Source of the DNA: Furcasterigmium furcatum
Taxonomy: Eukaryota; Ascomycota; Sordariomycetes; Glomerellales; Plectosphaerellaceae
Direction: 5' to 3'
Assembly (NCBI GenBank): GCA_001599815.1
Contig: BCIA01000005.1
Coordinates: 5,154,472 to 5,218,471 of the forward strand
DNA: 64,000 nucleotides
A program made the translations under genes and the position numbers. The notes under the pieces are model-generated. The model worked only from the letters and a program-made list of their open reading frames with translations, was not told where the DNA came from and searched no databases. Below, piece by piece: positions 1 through 11,826 of this stretch. Position 1 is the first letter of the stretch. Every line of letters starts with the position of its first letter.

Positions 1-2241
1 TACGTGTTGGATTCCGTATTGGCAGCCGAATACGTGCTAACCCCTCCCAGGCTATACCGACCTCCCCTCTCGACTCCCGACCCAATCCTCTACTCTGTAC
101 TCGAACAACATCACGAAATTCCTGCTATCGATGACCCCCAAAGAAAAGGAATTTGGCATTGATCTGTCCGACGAGGTGGTCCGAGGAGCCATCGTGACAC
201 AGAATGGAGATATCTTGCCGCCTGCCCCTCGGCCTGCACCACCGCCTGCTCCGGCCCAGTCGAAGGCTACGGAGAAGGAACCGGAAGTGGTCGAGCTGAC
301 GCCGTTTCAGAAGACATCCAGAGAGGTTGCTACCGTGACCGGTGGCATGGGCACTGCCCTGGCTCTTGGCAAGCTGACTGGCCCGCTCTTCATGGGCAAC
401 GCTTTCATCTTTGCCCTGGCTTCTCTGATCGGTTACCGCGTGGTCTGGGGCGTCGCTCCCGCCCTGCACTCTCCGCTGATGAGCGTGACCAACGCCATTT
501 CCGGCATGGTTGGCATCGGAGGCCTGTTCATCCTCGGCGGAGGACTTTTCCCCGAGACTGTTCCGCAAGCCTTTGGCGCGCTCTCGGTGCTTCTCGCCTT
601 TGTCAACGTCTCTGGTGGATTTGTTATTACCAAGAGGATGCTGGACATGTTCAGGCGTCCTACCGACCCTCCGGAGTACCCCTGGCTGTACGCGATTCCA
701 GCCACGCTCTTTGGAGGAGGCTTCCTCGCTGCGGCCACAACCGGTGCCGCCGGTCTCGTGCAAGCTGGATACCTTGTCAGCTCTGTCCTCTGCATTGGCT
801 CCATCTCTAGCCTCGCCTCCCAAGCCACGGCTCGCATGGGCAACATGCTCGGTATTCTGGGTGTCGGCAGTGGTGTCCTCGCTTCGCTCCTGGCAGCCGG
901 TTTTTCGCCCGAGGTCTTGACGCAGTTCATCGGACTTGCCGCCATCGGAAGTCTTGCCGGTCTCCTCATCGGCAAACGCATCACTCCCACGGATCTTCCC
1001 CAGACCGTTGCCGCACTGCACTCCGTTGTCGGCCTGGCCGCTGTGCTGACGTCGATCGGAAGCGTCATGGGGCATATAGAAGCTGACATCTCGACCTTAC
1101 ATCTCGTGACGGGCTACTTGGGTGTGCTGATTGGCGGCATAACCTTCACCGGATCGATAGTGGCGTTCATGAAACTCGCCGGCAAGATGTCATCCAAACC
1201 GCTGAACATCCCTGGCAGGCACCTTGTCAATGGCGGCATGATGGCTGCGAACATGGCGTCCATGGGTGCCTTCATCACGATGGCACCCGGGTCACCGATG
1301 ATTGCTGCCATGGCGCTATCGGCCAACACCATTCTGTCATTCACAAAAGGATACACCTTGACTGGCAGCATCGGTGGAGGCGACATGCCGGTGGCGATCA
1401 CGGTGCTGAACGCCTATTCCGGATTTGCACTGGTGGCAGAAGGCCTCATGCTCGACAACCCCCTGTTAACTTCTGTCGGAGCGCTCATAGGCGTTTCTGG
1501 TTCGATCCTGTCGTACATCATGTGCGTGGCGATGAATCGGTCCATCACCAACGTCCTCTTCGGTAGCATAGCTGCGCCTGCCGCCACCGAGTACAAACCA
1601 GAGGGGCAGATCGTCCAGACCAATGTTGAGGAGACGGCGGAGTCCCTCGTCAACGCAGAGAACGTCATCATCGTGGTCGGTTACGGCATGGCCGTCGCCA
1701 AGGCGCAGTATGCCATCAGCGAGATCACCGACATGCTGCGGAAGAAGGGCGTCAACGTCCGGTTCGCCATTCACCCGGTGGCTGGACGCATGCCTGGCCA
1801 GTGCAACGTGCTGCTGGCAGAGGCTAGCGTCCCGTATGACATTGTGCTTGAAATGGACGAGATCAACGACGACTTCGGCGACACCGATGTCACCTTGGTC
1901 ATTGGGGCCAACGACACCGTCAACCCCATCGCCCTCGAACCGGGGAGCCCGATTGCCGGTATGCCGGTGCTGCAAGCCTGGAAGAGTAAGCAGGTGGTGG
2001 TCATGAAGCGCGGCATGGCGAGCGGATACGGTGAGTGATGAGCCCCTTTCAAGATGTGACATCGACTAACCCGTGACAGCCGATGTTCCTAACCCCATGT
2101 TCTACATGCCCGGCACGCGCATGTTGTTTGGAGATGCCAAATCCAGTTGCGACGGTAAGACACCAAAGCCTTTTACATTGCCACGGATCATGACTAACCT
2201 CGTGTTCAGCCATCAAAGCAGCCATCGAGTCTCGCGCGTAG
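1..2241 (+). CDS. NAD(P)+ transhydrogenase, mitochondrial (3' part, gene runs off the left edge)
   Basis: Proton-pumping transhydrogenase of the inner mitochondrial membrane, which passes hydride between NADH and NADP+ and feeds the NADPH pool. Only the C-terminal part is present. Bases 1-50 look like the tail of an intron (branch TGCTAAC at 33-39, acceptor CAG at 48-50). Coding resumes at 51 in the frame [22 protein letters not shown], the end of the alpha-like domain; the ATG at 131 is internal. A Pro/Ala linker, about a dozen hydrophobic segments (dII) and the NADP(H)-binding dIII follow, with [12 protein letters not shown] and a C-terminal GDAKSSC. Two small introns at 2031-2079 and 2155-2209 join the last exons, ending at TAG 2239-2241. 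Family identity is very clear; only the 5' end is missing. Confidence 0.95.
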
Positions 2242-2592
2242 ACGATCATCTGGAGTTAACCGGGTTTCCTATTGATCTTCAGACCTCTCATTTAGATGCA
2301 TTTACGTGTGGGCATTTCGTGTTCTCAGAAGCATCTGCATCTACAGACCATTTGCATCTCTACGCTCACCGCTGTAGATTCTCGTAGAGCAGAGCTCGTT
2401 GCTGCGAGGCTTTCTTCTGTAGTCAATTAGTTCGTTTATACATTCTCATGTTGATTTGCGTCGCGGAAGCAGCACGATGATGATGGGTGGACGTGGGTAA
2501 CAAAGTGGCTCTCTAGGATTCCATCCTATCCTCGACTGATATATGTACACCGTCCTTGGCTGAGTGGCTCATGCTGCACCTGTCCATGCCGT
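2242..2592. other. Convergent intergenic region, no gene seen
   Basis: The 3' flanks of the transhydrogenase gene and the NDUFA12 gene meet here. I see no supported coding sequence; it should hold both polyadenylation regions. Confidence 0.6.
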
Positions 2593-3300
2593 CTATTGCC
2601 TCGCGACGGCCTTGGGCTCCCAGGCCGAGATCTTGGGCTTGACACTGTCGCGCACGCTGTCAGTATTCGTCCGTCGTACGTCCGCGGATTCGGGGAGACC
2701 CACGTGTTGTATGTCGCGAAGTTGCCCCGTGTCGCGGTCAGGTTGGGCAGGGGAGGGCTGCGCTCCCAGGCGCGGGTGGACTTGAGGAGCAGGTCCTCGG
2801 TGGGCGGCTTGTCGACCATGTAGGAGATCCAGGCGTGCCAGCCGGGGGTGATGTGGGCGGCGTCGAGGTCGTGCTTCGCGTACTCGACCCAGCGGGTCCT
2901 CACTGCCAGACGAACGATCGTCAGTTATCCATCCGTGTCCTGGAACCATCCTGGCGGCTGCTCCGGCTCCGGGGGGCGCTCAATGGCTCGCATCCCGGGC
3001 CAATTGGTCGCACTCTCTCTTCTCATCGCGGGGCGGGGGACGTACGAGGCAGCTCCTCCATGTTCTCGAAGTACTTGTTGCCGAGCTTGTCGGTGCCAAC
3101 GAGGCGGCCGAACTTGGTGTCACCGATGTAGTGCATCTGGATGCCGTAGTCCTGTTTTTGCGAGCATTCGTCAACGGAGCGGTTCTTCTTCTTCTCCCTC
3201 GGGGGTGCGGGCGCGGGCGGCGGCCGCGGCGGCGGGGGGGTGGGCGCACCTTGAGGCCAATCTTGCGCAGATTTTGCCACGTTCGCGAGAGGGTCGACAT
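2593..3300 (-). CDS. NADH:ubiquinone oxidoreductase accessory subunit NDUFA12 (B17.2/13.4 kDa)
   Basis: Accessory subunit of respiratory complex I on the matrix side. Four exons, complement(2593..2644, 2704..2902, 3046..3151, 3250..3300), give 135 residues, the usual fungal length. Exon 1 encodes MSTLSRTWQNLRKIGLK. Exon 2 has the family signature YIGDTK...GTDKLGNKYFEN. Exon 3 has RTRWVEYAKHD and a WHAWISYMVDKPP motif, and exon 4 ends in KPKISAWEP. Intron 1 (3152-3249) has a strongly G-rich 3'-to-middle stretch on the plus strand. Intron 3 has a second in-frame acceptor 12 bases upstream (a GACAG before CGTGCGC), which would add four residues; I prefer the one giving TVKPK because a CTGAC branch site lies at the right distance. 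Confidence 0.92.
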
Positions 3301-3595
3301 GGTGGGCGGCGGGACGGGGTGACGCTGGGTTGGGGGGTTGTCGGCGTCGAAGGCGGGCGAGGATTCTCAATTGAAGATGAATGGAGTTCGACTCGACGAC
3401 CATGATGCCGTTGCCGACGGGTGGGTCGAGTGATTAGGTAAGGTGAGGAATGCGCAAGGCAGCCAATCAAACAGCTTGTTTTAGTGAGCTAGGAGCTCCA
3501 GTCTTTTTTTGGTCTCGGGTCTTGTTTCCAGCGCCGAACAGGGAATTTGTTAGTCGCTGGACTTGGCCAGGTACATACAATCATACACGACAGAT

Positions 3596-5273
3596 ATGTT
3601 TGTTCGAAGCTCGTCGCGGTGCGCGGCGAACCTGCGAAGCCAGGTCGTCAGGGCCCGGCCGTCCTATGCCCGACCGCAATGCCGGAGATTCTCGTCTCCT
3701 TCGGCGAGCGCAGCCCCGGCTCCGAGCAGTCAGGCCGCGGTGCTCGCGCCGTTCGTGAGCGAGCTGGACAAGATTGCGCCGTCGTTCAACGTCAATGGCT
3801 CCCAGATTCACATCATCCGGACGCCGACGGACTTTTACGAAACGCTCAAGGTCAGGGGAGGAAGACCGGTGCTCTGAGTGGGAACTGACGAGCTGTCCAG
3901 GACCGGATACGGAACGCGAAGAAGAGGATATTTCTGTCAACACTATACATTGGAAAAACAGAAAAGGAGCTGGTAGGCATTGAAGGAAAACCTTTGGGAT
4001 AGGATGGGAGGGCTGACGGCTTCAGATCGCGACCCTTCAAGAAGCATTGCGAAAGAACCCCGACCTCAAAGTCCACATCCTCACCGATGCGCTCCGCGGC
4101 ACACGAGAAGCCCCCAACCCTTCGACAGCCTCCCTCCTCGCCTCCCTGGTGGCAGAGTTTGGCCCTGACAGGGTCGAGCTGCGGATGTACCACACCCCGA
4201 ACCTGACGGGTCTGCGCAAGAAGCACATCCCCAAGCGCATCAACGAGGGTTGGGGCCTGCAGCACATGAAGCTCTACGGGATCGACGACGAGATCATTCT
4301 CTCTGGAGCGAATCTATCGAGCGATTATTTCACGAACCGTCAAGACCGATACCATTTATTCTCCTCGAGAGAGATCACGGAATATTTCTGGAGGATACAC
4401 CAGGCCGCTTCGTCGTTCAGCTTCCTGGTCAAGCCGACGGAGGAGAAGGCCGGGTTCGAAATGGTCTGGCCGTCGTCCAACCCTGCCCCGTCGCCGCTCG
4501 AGATGCCGAAGCAGTTCATCGCGAAGACTACGACGGCGATCGACGCGCTGATCGCTGCCAAGGGACAGCCGGCAGGCGACGAGGGCAAGGACACGAGAGT
4601 CTACGTGCTCGCCCAGATGTCCCAGCTCATGAAGCCCGACACCTCGACCGAGCTCCCCGCCATCACCCACATCCTGCGCACGCTCGCCCAGCCGCAGTAC
4701 GCCGGTTCCTCTTGGACCTTCACCGCAGGCTACTTCAACCCCGCCCCCTCCCTGACGAAGCTGCTCCTCGCAACCGCCTCCTCGAACAACGTCGTCATCA
4801 CGGCCTCGCCACAGGCCAACGGCTTCTACAAGTCCCCCGGCGTCTCCGGCCTCCTGCCGGACGCCTACACTCTTCTCGCGCGCAGGTTCGTCCGCGCGGT
4901 CCACCAGAACGGGCTCGACGACGACATCACCCTCAAGGAATGGCGCAAGGGCACCGTCGGCACGCCGGACGGGTGGACGTACCACGCCAAGGGCCTCTGG
5001 GTGACCATGCCCGACGACGCCGCCGGGCCGGCCATGACCATCATCGGCAGCTCGAACTACACGAGGCGGAGCTACTCGCACGACCTGGAGGCGGGCGCGC
5101 TCGTGGTCACGCGCGACGAGGGCCTGAAGCGGCGCCTGAGGGAGGAGCAGACGTGGCTCCAGGAGCACGCGGCGCGGGTGACGAGGGACGACTTTGCGAC
5201 GAACGAGCGCAGGGTCGGGCTGAAGGTGCGGGTTGCCATGTGGATCGTGTCGCTCGTTGGAGGGGCCCTGTGA
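3596..5273 (+). CDS. PGS1: CDP-diacylglycerol--glycerol-3-phosphate 3-phosphatidyltransferase, mitochondrial
   Basis: Phosphatidylglycerophosphate synthase, the committed step to phosphatidylglycerol and cardiolipin in mitochondria. Exons 3596..3850, 3901..3972 and 4026..5273 give 524 residues. The N-terminus is rich in Arg/Ser/Ala, as expected of a mitochondrial presequence (MFVRSSSRCAANLR). Both phospholipase D-type HKD motifs are visible: HMKLYGIDDEIILSGANLSS near residue 189 and HAKGLWV followed by IGSSNYTRRSYSHD near residue 429. RKNPDLKVHILTDALRGTRE is a typical PGS1 block. The ATG at 3596 is chosen because it is the first in frame and opens the presequence. A standard housekeeping gene. 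Confidence 0.95.
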
Positions 5274-6031
5274 GTCGGCCGTGGCTTGTATACTATGGAC
5301 TGATCTGCCAGTCGCATGTACGTTATCACGCAGAAGGCATCATAATGATACCCCGTTTCATATGATTCCGTCCTCCCGCGGTTCTCTGGCGTGTCGATTT
5401 GAGTTGTCGTGAGTCGCAGTCCCGGCTTTGGGGTGATATGCCGCCAGGATCACCGGTGTGTGGCGCAGCGAAGTCGTACAGCAGCAGAGCGCGAAAACAA
5501 CCAGAAGCAGCTAACAATAAGCACGCCGTTATTGGAAGACTGACGGCCTGAGCCGCTAGAATATGCATGCGACTGCTGGCCGCCAGCACTGGGGGCCGAG
5601 AGCAGGCCAGTAGTAGTCCCCGAGGGATGAGAGCGTGATAACAGCTGGTTATGCCGTCTGGGGTACCCGTGGTAACACCACCTAAATCCAGCGCCCCTCG
5701 GATCAGAAATAGACGACATCGCCGCCATCACGATGGGTGATGGGCGGGAGTACCGGCCACGGAGGCGGCACAGAGTGGGGGCTGCTCGGTGGAACGGCCG
5801 GGGGACGCGCATGAATGAGCAAGTTATTTCTTCTCGAAAGCACCCGCGTGGCCACGGCACGGGCGGCCTGGTGGCCTCGACACCCCAATTTCTCCCTGGA
5901 TTCCCGTTCATACCCCTTGGCCTGCTCGAAGAAGCCGCGCTTTTAATCTAGACACCACCTTCTTGCGCACCTGGCCCTCCCTAAAATTCAGCTCGGCATC
6001 GAGACTCCGTCCACGTCCCGGGCAGCCCGCG
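5274..6031. other. Intergenic region upstream of the ferric reductase gene, no gene seen
   Basis: No reading frame here has recognisable content. It holds the PGS1 3' flank and the promoter of the ferric reductase gene. A TGATAA hexamer at about 5637 fits the GATA-factor consensus, but one such hexamer is expected by chance in this length. Confidence 0.5.
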
Positions 6032-8372
6032 ATGGCCCCACCCCGCCGGACGGCGAAGACGGCCTTTGGCGCTCTGCTCCTCCCCGCGGTCTTGTTCGTC
6101 CCATGTCATGCCCACGGCACGGGGCACCGGTCCGGCCACGGGCTCATCGGCTTCGGCATCCACATGTATGAGCCGTACTGCGCGTTCGCATGTCGAGACG
6201 TCCTCGCCAGCTCCCGGCTGAACTGCTCGACGACTGAAGAGCACCACGCCCCGAGGCACCCGGGGCATGTCGCGCGATTCGAGACTTCGGCAGAATGCCT
6301 AGCCTCCGGCGACGCCTTCCTGGAGTCGCTGGCGTGGTGCCTCGACACGCACTGCGAGCACGAAGACGCAGCGAGCCTTGAACGGTTCTGGCATTCGGAC
6401 GCCGTGGGCAGTGGAGCGCACCAGCCGTCGCCGAAGTACGGGTACCGAGAATCACTCGGCAGGATAGCTAAGGCGCCGACAAAAGTCATCTCGCCGCAGG
6501 AAGTGCTCGAGTCGGCCAGGCTCGTGCCCGAGGAGGACTGGCAGATGCGCTATGGGAAGTCCAGGATTGCGGCTCAGAACGAGCTTCAGCACACACGACA
6601 CGGGTTGGTATTGATTTCCCGAGAGTTGGGGACTCATATCTAACAGTCTTAGGATGGCTCTCATTGCCACCATGCTCTTACTTCCAGTCTTAGCTACTTT
6701 CGTCGCCTTCCTGCTGAGATCGACCGCCATCGAAGCCTCCCTTCTCACGCGGTTCGTCTATCCCGCCCTCATGGGCAAACGACACCTCGTCTCATTACCA
6801 TACGACATCGGTCTGCTTCCGAACCGCGGCCAGTCGGCATTCATCGCCTTTCTACTACTTCTTAATCTTTTTCTCTCGACTACCGGCTATACATTCTCAG
6901 TCCCCGGATCATCATACACGCTTTCACTAGACAGCAAGGCAGAGCTCGTCGCCAACCGCCTCGCCATCCTCACCCTGGCAAATCTTTTCATCATAATACT
7001 GTACAGTTCTCGGAACAATCCCCTAATTCGGCTGACCGGGTGGCCCCACGGCTCCTTTCTACTCTATCATCGCTGGGCAGCGTACATCTCCGTCGTCCAG
7101 GTCGCCACCCATGGCACCATCTACCTGATCCTCCACATCGGCGTCCTGCACAAGAAGTTCTTCCAGGCATACTGGAACGCCGGGGCGCTCTCGGCATTCG
7201 TCTTTCTCCTCATGATACCCGTGTCCATCCTGCCCGTCAGGCGCCGGTTCTACGAGGGCTTCCTCAACGCACACATCGTGCTCGCTGTCGTCGCACTGGT
7301 GGGCATCTACTACCACATTGACTGGCACTTCGGTCACACGTGGGGATACGAGAACTGGATCTACCTCGCCGCGGCTGTCTGGGCGGCCGAGAGGACGGTG
7401 CGGCTCGTCAAGCTGGCCAGGAACGGCCTTCGCACCGCGACCGTGAGCGTCGTCGACGATGAGTATCTCATGGTCACGGTGCCCAACGTCCAAGCGACAG
7501 GGTACGCCTTCTTGTATTTCCCGACGCTGAGCTGGAGGTTCTGGGAAAATCACCCGTTCTCCATCTCGTCATCTATCCAGGAAACCTCCGAGCTCGATTT
7601 CGAACCCGACCTGGCGGCGGACGCCTCAAAGTTCGAGCTAGTCGGTTCCGATTCCGACTCGGAAGCAAGCGACGACGGCGGGGACGAGAAGGACGCATCC
7701 AATCCCAACCGAACCCTCGAAGTCCGCGGCCGAAGCCTCGCGCCCGAAAGCCTCCCCCTGACGCCGATGACGCCGCACTCGGGCGTCGCCCTCCTCGCCG
7801 ACTCCGACCGCGACGCATACGACAGCCCAGAGGGCGCAGCGCCCGAGAAATCCGGCTCCCTCATCCCAGGCCTGACCTTCCTCATCCGCCGCGGGAAGGG
7901 AATGACAGCCCGCCTCGGCGTGGCCGGACGGACCCTCCCCGTGCTTGTCGAGACGTCGTACAGGTCCCCCGCCCTCGAGCGGGTCGCCGCATGCCCGCAT
8001 CTGGTGTGCATCATCGGCGGCGCCGGCGTCACGAGCGTCATGCCCCTGCTCCACGCCAGATCGGGCCTTTCGCCCGCGAGGACGGGCGTGTACTGGGGAT
8101 GTCGCAGCCCGGCGCTCGTTCGACAGGTGGGACTTGAGGACCTGGCGAGCCGGACGATGCATGTACAGGTCCGCGTCGGGGAGAGATGGGATGTCAGGGA
8201 GATTGTTGGGCAGGAGACGAGGCACGGGGCACATGAGGTGGTCGTTCTCGTCACCGGGCCGGCGCAGATGGCGGATGAGGTCCGGCAGGCTGTTGTGGAT
8301 GCGAACCGGACACGGCGGAGAAAAGGAGAGAAGGGGGTGGTCAGGCTTGTAGAGGAGTGCTTCAGTTGGTAG
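6032..8372 (+). CDS. Ferric/cupric-chelate reductase (FRE family, NOX-like)
   Basis: Plasma-membrane flavohaem reductase that passes electrons from NADPH through FAD and two haems to extracellular Fe3+ or Cu2+. Exons 6032..6603 and 6653..8372 give 763 residues. An N-terminal signal and a Cys-rich extracellular region (GHGLIGFGIHMYEPYCAFAC) precede the helices. The four haem-ligand His are visible near residues 328 (LLYHRW), 343 (ATHG), 397 (LNAHIV) and 411 (YYHID). HPFSI is the FAD-binding motif, IIGGAGVTSVMPLL binds NADPH, and VTGPAQMADEV lies near the end. Unusually, about 90 residues rich in Ser, Asp and Glu (about 7590-7870) are inserted between HPFSI and the NADPH domain. Metal preference cannot be read from sequence. 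Confidence 0.93.
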
Positions 8373-8603
8373 TGGTACAAGAGGATGAGGTTCTCCATAG
8401 TAGAGGCCAGGAACCGGATAGACATTGATGGCTCAGACACTAATAGAAAGACGGGTGCATTGATTCAGAAGCATCACACAGTGTACGCATTCGCGCGGCA
8501 AGGAGAAGCGCGCAACTGTGACGTCCCAGTCCTGATCCGGCACTCTAGATCACTGTGTCAACCCTTGAACAAGATGAATACGCCCTTTCATGCTAATGCT
8601 ACA

Positions 8604-10132
8604 TCAATAGCCACGGGACAGCTTCTTCCTCAGTCTCGGCCCGAAAGCCCAGAGAAGACACGGGCACAGGATGCCCAGAGACAGGCCAACAAAGGCAATG
8701 GTGGTGTTTCCCCAACCGTACCCGAGGGCAGAGTACATGCTCGGGGCGAACAGGGGGAACAGGAACGCCGCCAGGCTGCGGGGGAACTGCGAGGCGGAGA
8801 GAGCACTGCTCGTATGGTCTGGGTATGCGTCCATGACGTACGCTTGCATGGGCATGCTGGCGACCTGGCTGCCCAACATGAAGACGAAGATGCCAGCGTC
8901 GACGGCGGCCCAGTGGATGAGGTGCTGGGCGGTCCAGCCGTACGCGAAGAGGCCAAGGGGGCCGAGCGCGGCGCCGGGGATCACGAGAGGCAGGCGGAAC
9001 TCGGGCTGGTGTTCGCCGTCGGGTGACCGCGCAACCATGTGCCGGTAGAGGATGTCCATGAGGGGGCCGCCGAGCTGGGAGCCGACGAGCTCACCGAGGG
9101 CGCAGGCGATGTAGTGCAGGCCGCTGATCTCGACAGATTGTTGATAGTGCTCGATGTAGAGCTCGGCGAAGCTCGAGAGGACGACGTACAGGATTCCGTA
9201 GTTGAAGGCTGAGATGAGCGACGAGGCCTGGATGACCGGGTTACAAGCCAGAAGGCGTAGCGGGCGGGAGAGCTCGATGCCGAGGATGGCGAGTGTCGAG
9301 CGTTGGTGATGGCCTCGCTCATCTAGGGTCTGGTACGGCCTGCCCGTCTCGCGGCGCAGCTTGGCAGCGCGACGTTTGAGGATTGCTGGGGGGTACGTCT
9401 CGCGGAACGTGGTGAAGCAAAAGACGACCATCAGAGCCTGGAAGATGGACGTGGACCAGAACATCCAGCGCCAGCTTGCCCGGGCGGTCACAAAGCCGCC
9501 GATGATGGGGCCAACGGCGACGGCAACCAGGGGCACCACGAGGTATATGCCGAGCGACTTGCCGCGTTGCTCGGGCTGCCACACGTCGCCGAGTACACCG
9601 CCTGCGAGGGCATAGATGGAGCTGGCGCCCAGGCCGGCAACTTTGGACGGGCGGTTAGTGCTGGCCGCTCTACCAAGAAGTGGAAAAGAACAGGAGGAAA
9701 GAGGAAGAAAGGCACTACGTACAGAGACGGGCCGCAATGAGAGTACCCTTGGTGGTAGCGAAGCCACACACTATGTTCCAGATGAGGAACCACACGTTGG
9801 AGGTGTGTAGAACGACTCGTCGGCCGTACAGCTCTGACAGGGGCCCGATGAGCAGAGGCCCGAAAGCGGTGGCAAGTAAGTATATGGACAGGGACATGGC
9901 GGCTTCAGTCGGGCTCATATCGCAGCTCCGCAGCTATCAGAGGCAACGCGGGCGCCATGATAGTTGAGACCATGATGCGATTGAAGCCGGTGGCGGAGAG
10001 GACGTTGGTCACGGCCCATTTCTGTCGGTCAGGCCATTGCTTGGGGTTGTCGGCATCGTGAGGCTCGGCGAAAGCGACGACGAGGGATGATTCTGCGTCG
10101 TTCGTTTGGGGTGCAGCAGTGACGCGAGCCAT
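8604..10132 (-). pseudogene. MFS transporter, DHA1 (drug:H+ antiporter) type, with a one-base frame break
   Basis: Twelve-helix major facilitator; this subfamily usually exports small molecules. ATG at 10132-10130, intron 9641-9722 (AAG acceptor, branch CACTAACC), stop at 8604. MFS motif A is GPLSELYGRR and VGPIIGGF is present. The frame breaks in the first loop. Reading from the ATG gives ..AAELRYEPD then a stop near 9905, while the family continuation EAAMSLSIYLLATAFGP is in the next frame. One base fewer in the GGG run at 9911-9913 (plus strand) would join them; no intron can, because the shift is one base. It is either a recently broken gene or a consensus error. A shorter product from the ATG at 9918 is possible but would lack helix 1. 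Confidence 0.75.
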
Positions 10133-10181
10133 CGTGAATTGGGTGGCCACAAGGACATGGTATCGCTGTATAATTAAGGCT

Positions 10182-11826
10182 TTACTTTTCGTCCCCAAGC
10201 TTACTAGGAAACAAATCATAGCCTGAAAGCCTCAACTTGCCCATATCTTTGCTTGCGGCCTCGTATCCTGTCAACAGGCTCCCTTTGCCTAAAGTGTCAA
10301 CCAGATAACCCGCCTGAGCCAGGTGAACATGCTGGCCCGTCCAGGTCGTCAGGCGCGGCGGGCCTACCCAGATCCTAAACCCAAACACCAGGATGGCGAG
10401 GATCCCAACCGCGAGGAAGGCATGTGCTAGGTGCTTATAGCACCCGATCGTCCCCGTTCGACCAGTGACATGGATGTGAGGCTGCATCACCTTGTCCATG
10501 TGAGACCACTGGGACGTATCTGCTTCGGGGCCAAAGGGATTCTCATCCGCCGGAACATGACCCAGCTGAGGCCTGTCGCTTCTTGTCTCGGAGGCTATGT
10601 GTGTCCTCTCAGCTCGGACCAGACCACTAATCCCGTCGCGGTAGCCGGTGTCTGGGCTTGCCATCAAGGCATCTATCCACAGGCCATACTGGGCGAGAAA
10701 AGTAAAGTTCGCCCCGGTATTCAGATGCGGCTGGTCGTCATCTGTGGACAACCTCCAGCAGTTCTCGAGATTCGCGCAATTCCCATCGTTGCCTGATCTC
10801 TTCGTGAGGGCGACTGCATACCGTAGAAGGTACGTCAGTTGGCTTGATGAGTGGATGACTTCAATGTCTGGGCCGGACCACAGCCGAGCTGGCGCCCATT
10901 TGACAAGAATCTTATCGGGCCACTCGATGCGGTAGTCGACGACTGCCTCCTCGTCCTCCTCCGGCGATAACCAGAGCGAGCCTGATGTCCGGATACGGCG
11001 CCAGTCTTCCGGGTCATCCCATCTCATGACCAGGTGTTCCTCGCCTTCGATCAGAGTAGCCACGAGGACCACTTCGCGCATGTCCAGATCCATCCTTGTT
11101 TGTGGGTATTCAATGGGAGAGCAATTGGCCACCGCAGCCATGGATATCGTGGCTGGGGCTCTGAGAAAACCCCCATCCCAAAGGCTCCGGGTTGGGCTTC
11201 GTAAGAAAAGGCACTGTTGTGGTCGCTCAGTGAACCATTCTCGGCCAGCATGGTCTCGAGAAGCCACGGGCTGACATCGGTCTTTCTGAACAGCCGTGTC
11301 GCTGGCGGCTGAAGGAGGATGAATTCTTGGTTAACATCGCCTCCGATGTGGACCTCGACCTCGACAATGCCAAACTTATACCCGACCGATGCCACAATGG
11401 TAATCAGGGTGATCGATACCGGAGCGAGACGAGCCAGTAAAACCCCCTGATGCCGTAGGTGATGGGGGCCCGGGGCAGGGAGTTCAGGTATCGAGCGTAG
11501 TCCAAGCCACCAGGTTGCAGACCCTTGCGCGTACACCACCAGTCGAAGAGGTGAACATATGCCTCGCTGAATCTGTAGCCCAGCAGGCCGAGGGCAATGC
11601 CGCAAATGACCAGCCATGTCTGCACTCCAAGGCATGGCCCATACGTGAAACGATAGACGTGAGAAGCTATGGGGCCGCGAATATTGCCGCCGCCGTCGGT
11701 GTGTAGGTCTTTTGGCTGGTGAATGGCGTTGATGCCGATGAGCATGAGCATGACCCCGCCGAGGAAGAGAGATGCGAGAGAGAGTGGCCCAAGGTCCCTC
11801 ACGCGGTGGATGGCGGCGCGCGCCAT
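10182..11826 (-). pseudogene. Fungal integral membrane protein of unknown function, two frame breaks at identical homopolymer contexts
   Basis: Function unknown. Three consecutive frames carry what looks like one protein of about 548 residues. Frame 1 (11826 to about 11445) has two N-terminal helices and the block GYRFSEAYVHLFDWW..LDYARYLNSLPRAP. Frame 2 carries SITLITIVASVGYKFGIVEV. Frame 3 carries SMAAVANCSPIEYP through to a helix near the C-terminus (AHAFLAVGILAILVFGF) and the stop at 10182. The two breaks fall at CCCCC 11443-11447 and CCCCC 11170-11174 (plus strand), each next to AAAA. One extra C in each run restores a single frame, and the span plus two bases is a multiple of three. The start is uncertain: the frame is open upstream of 11826 to about 11918 without an ATG, so an upstream exon is possible. 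Confidence 0.6.

Noticed and set aside
3190..3245. G-rich low-complexity stretch as a regulatory repeat
   Set aside because: It lies within NDUFA12 intron 1 and shows no regular unit.
4250..5365. 371-codon Arg/Pro-rich frame on the plus strand
   Set aside because: A shifted-frame shadow of PGS1 exon 3.
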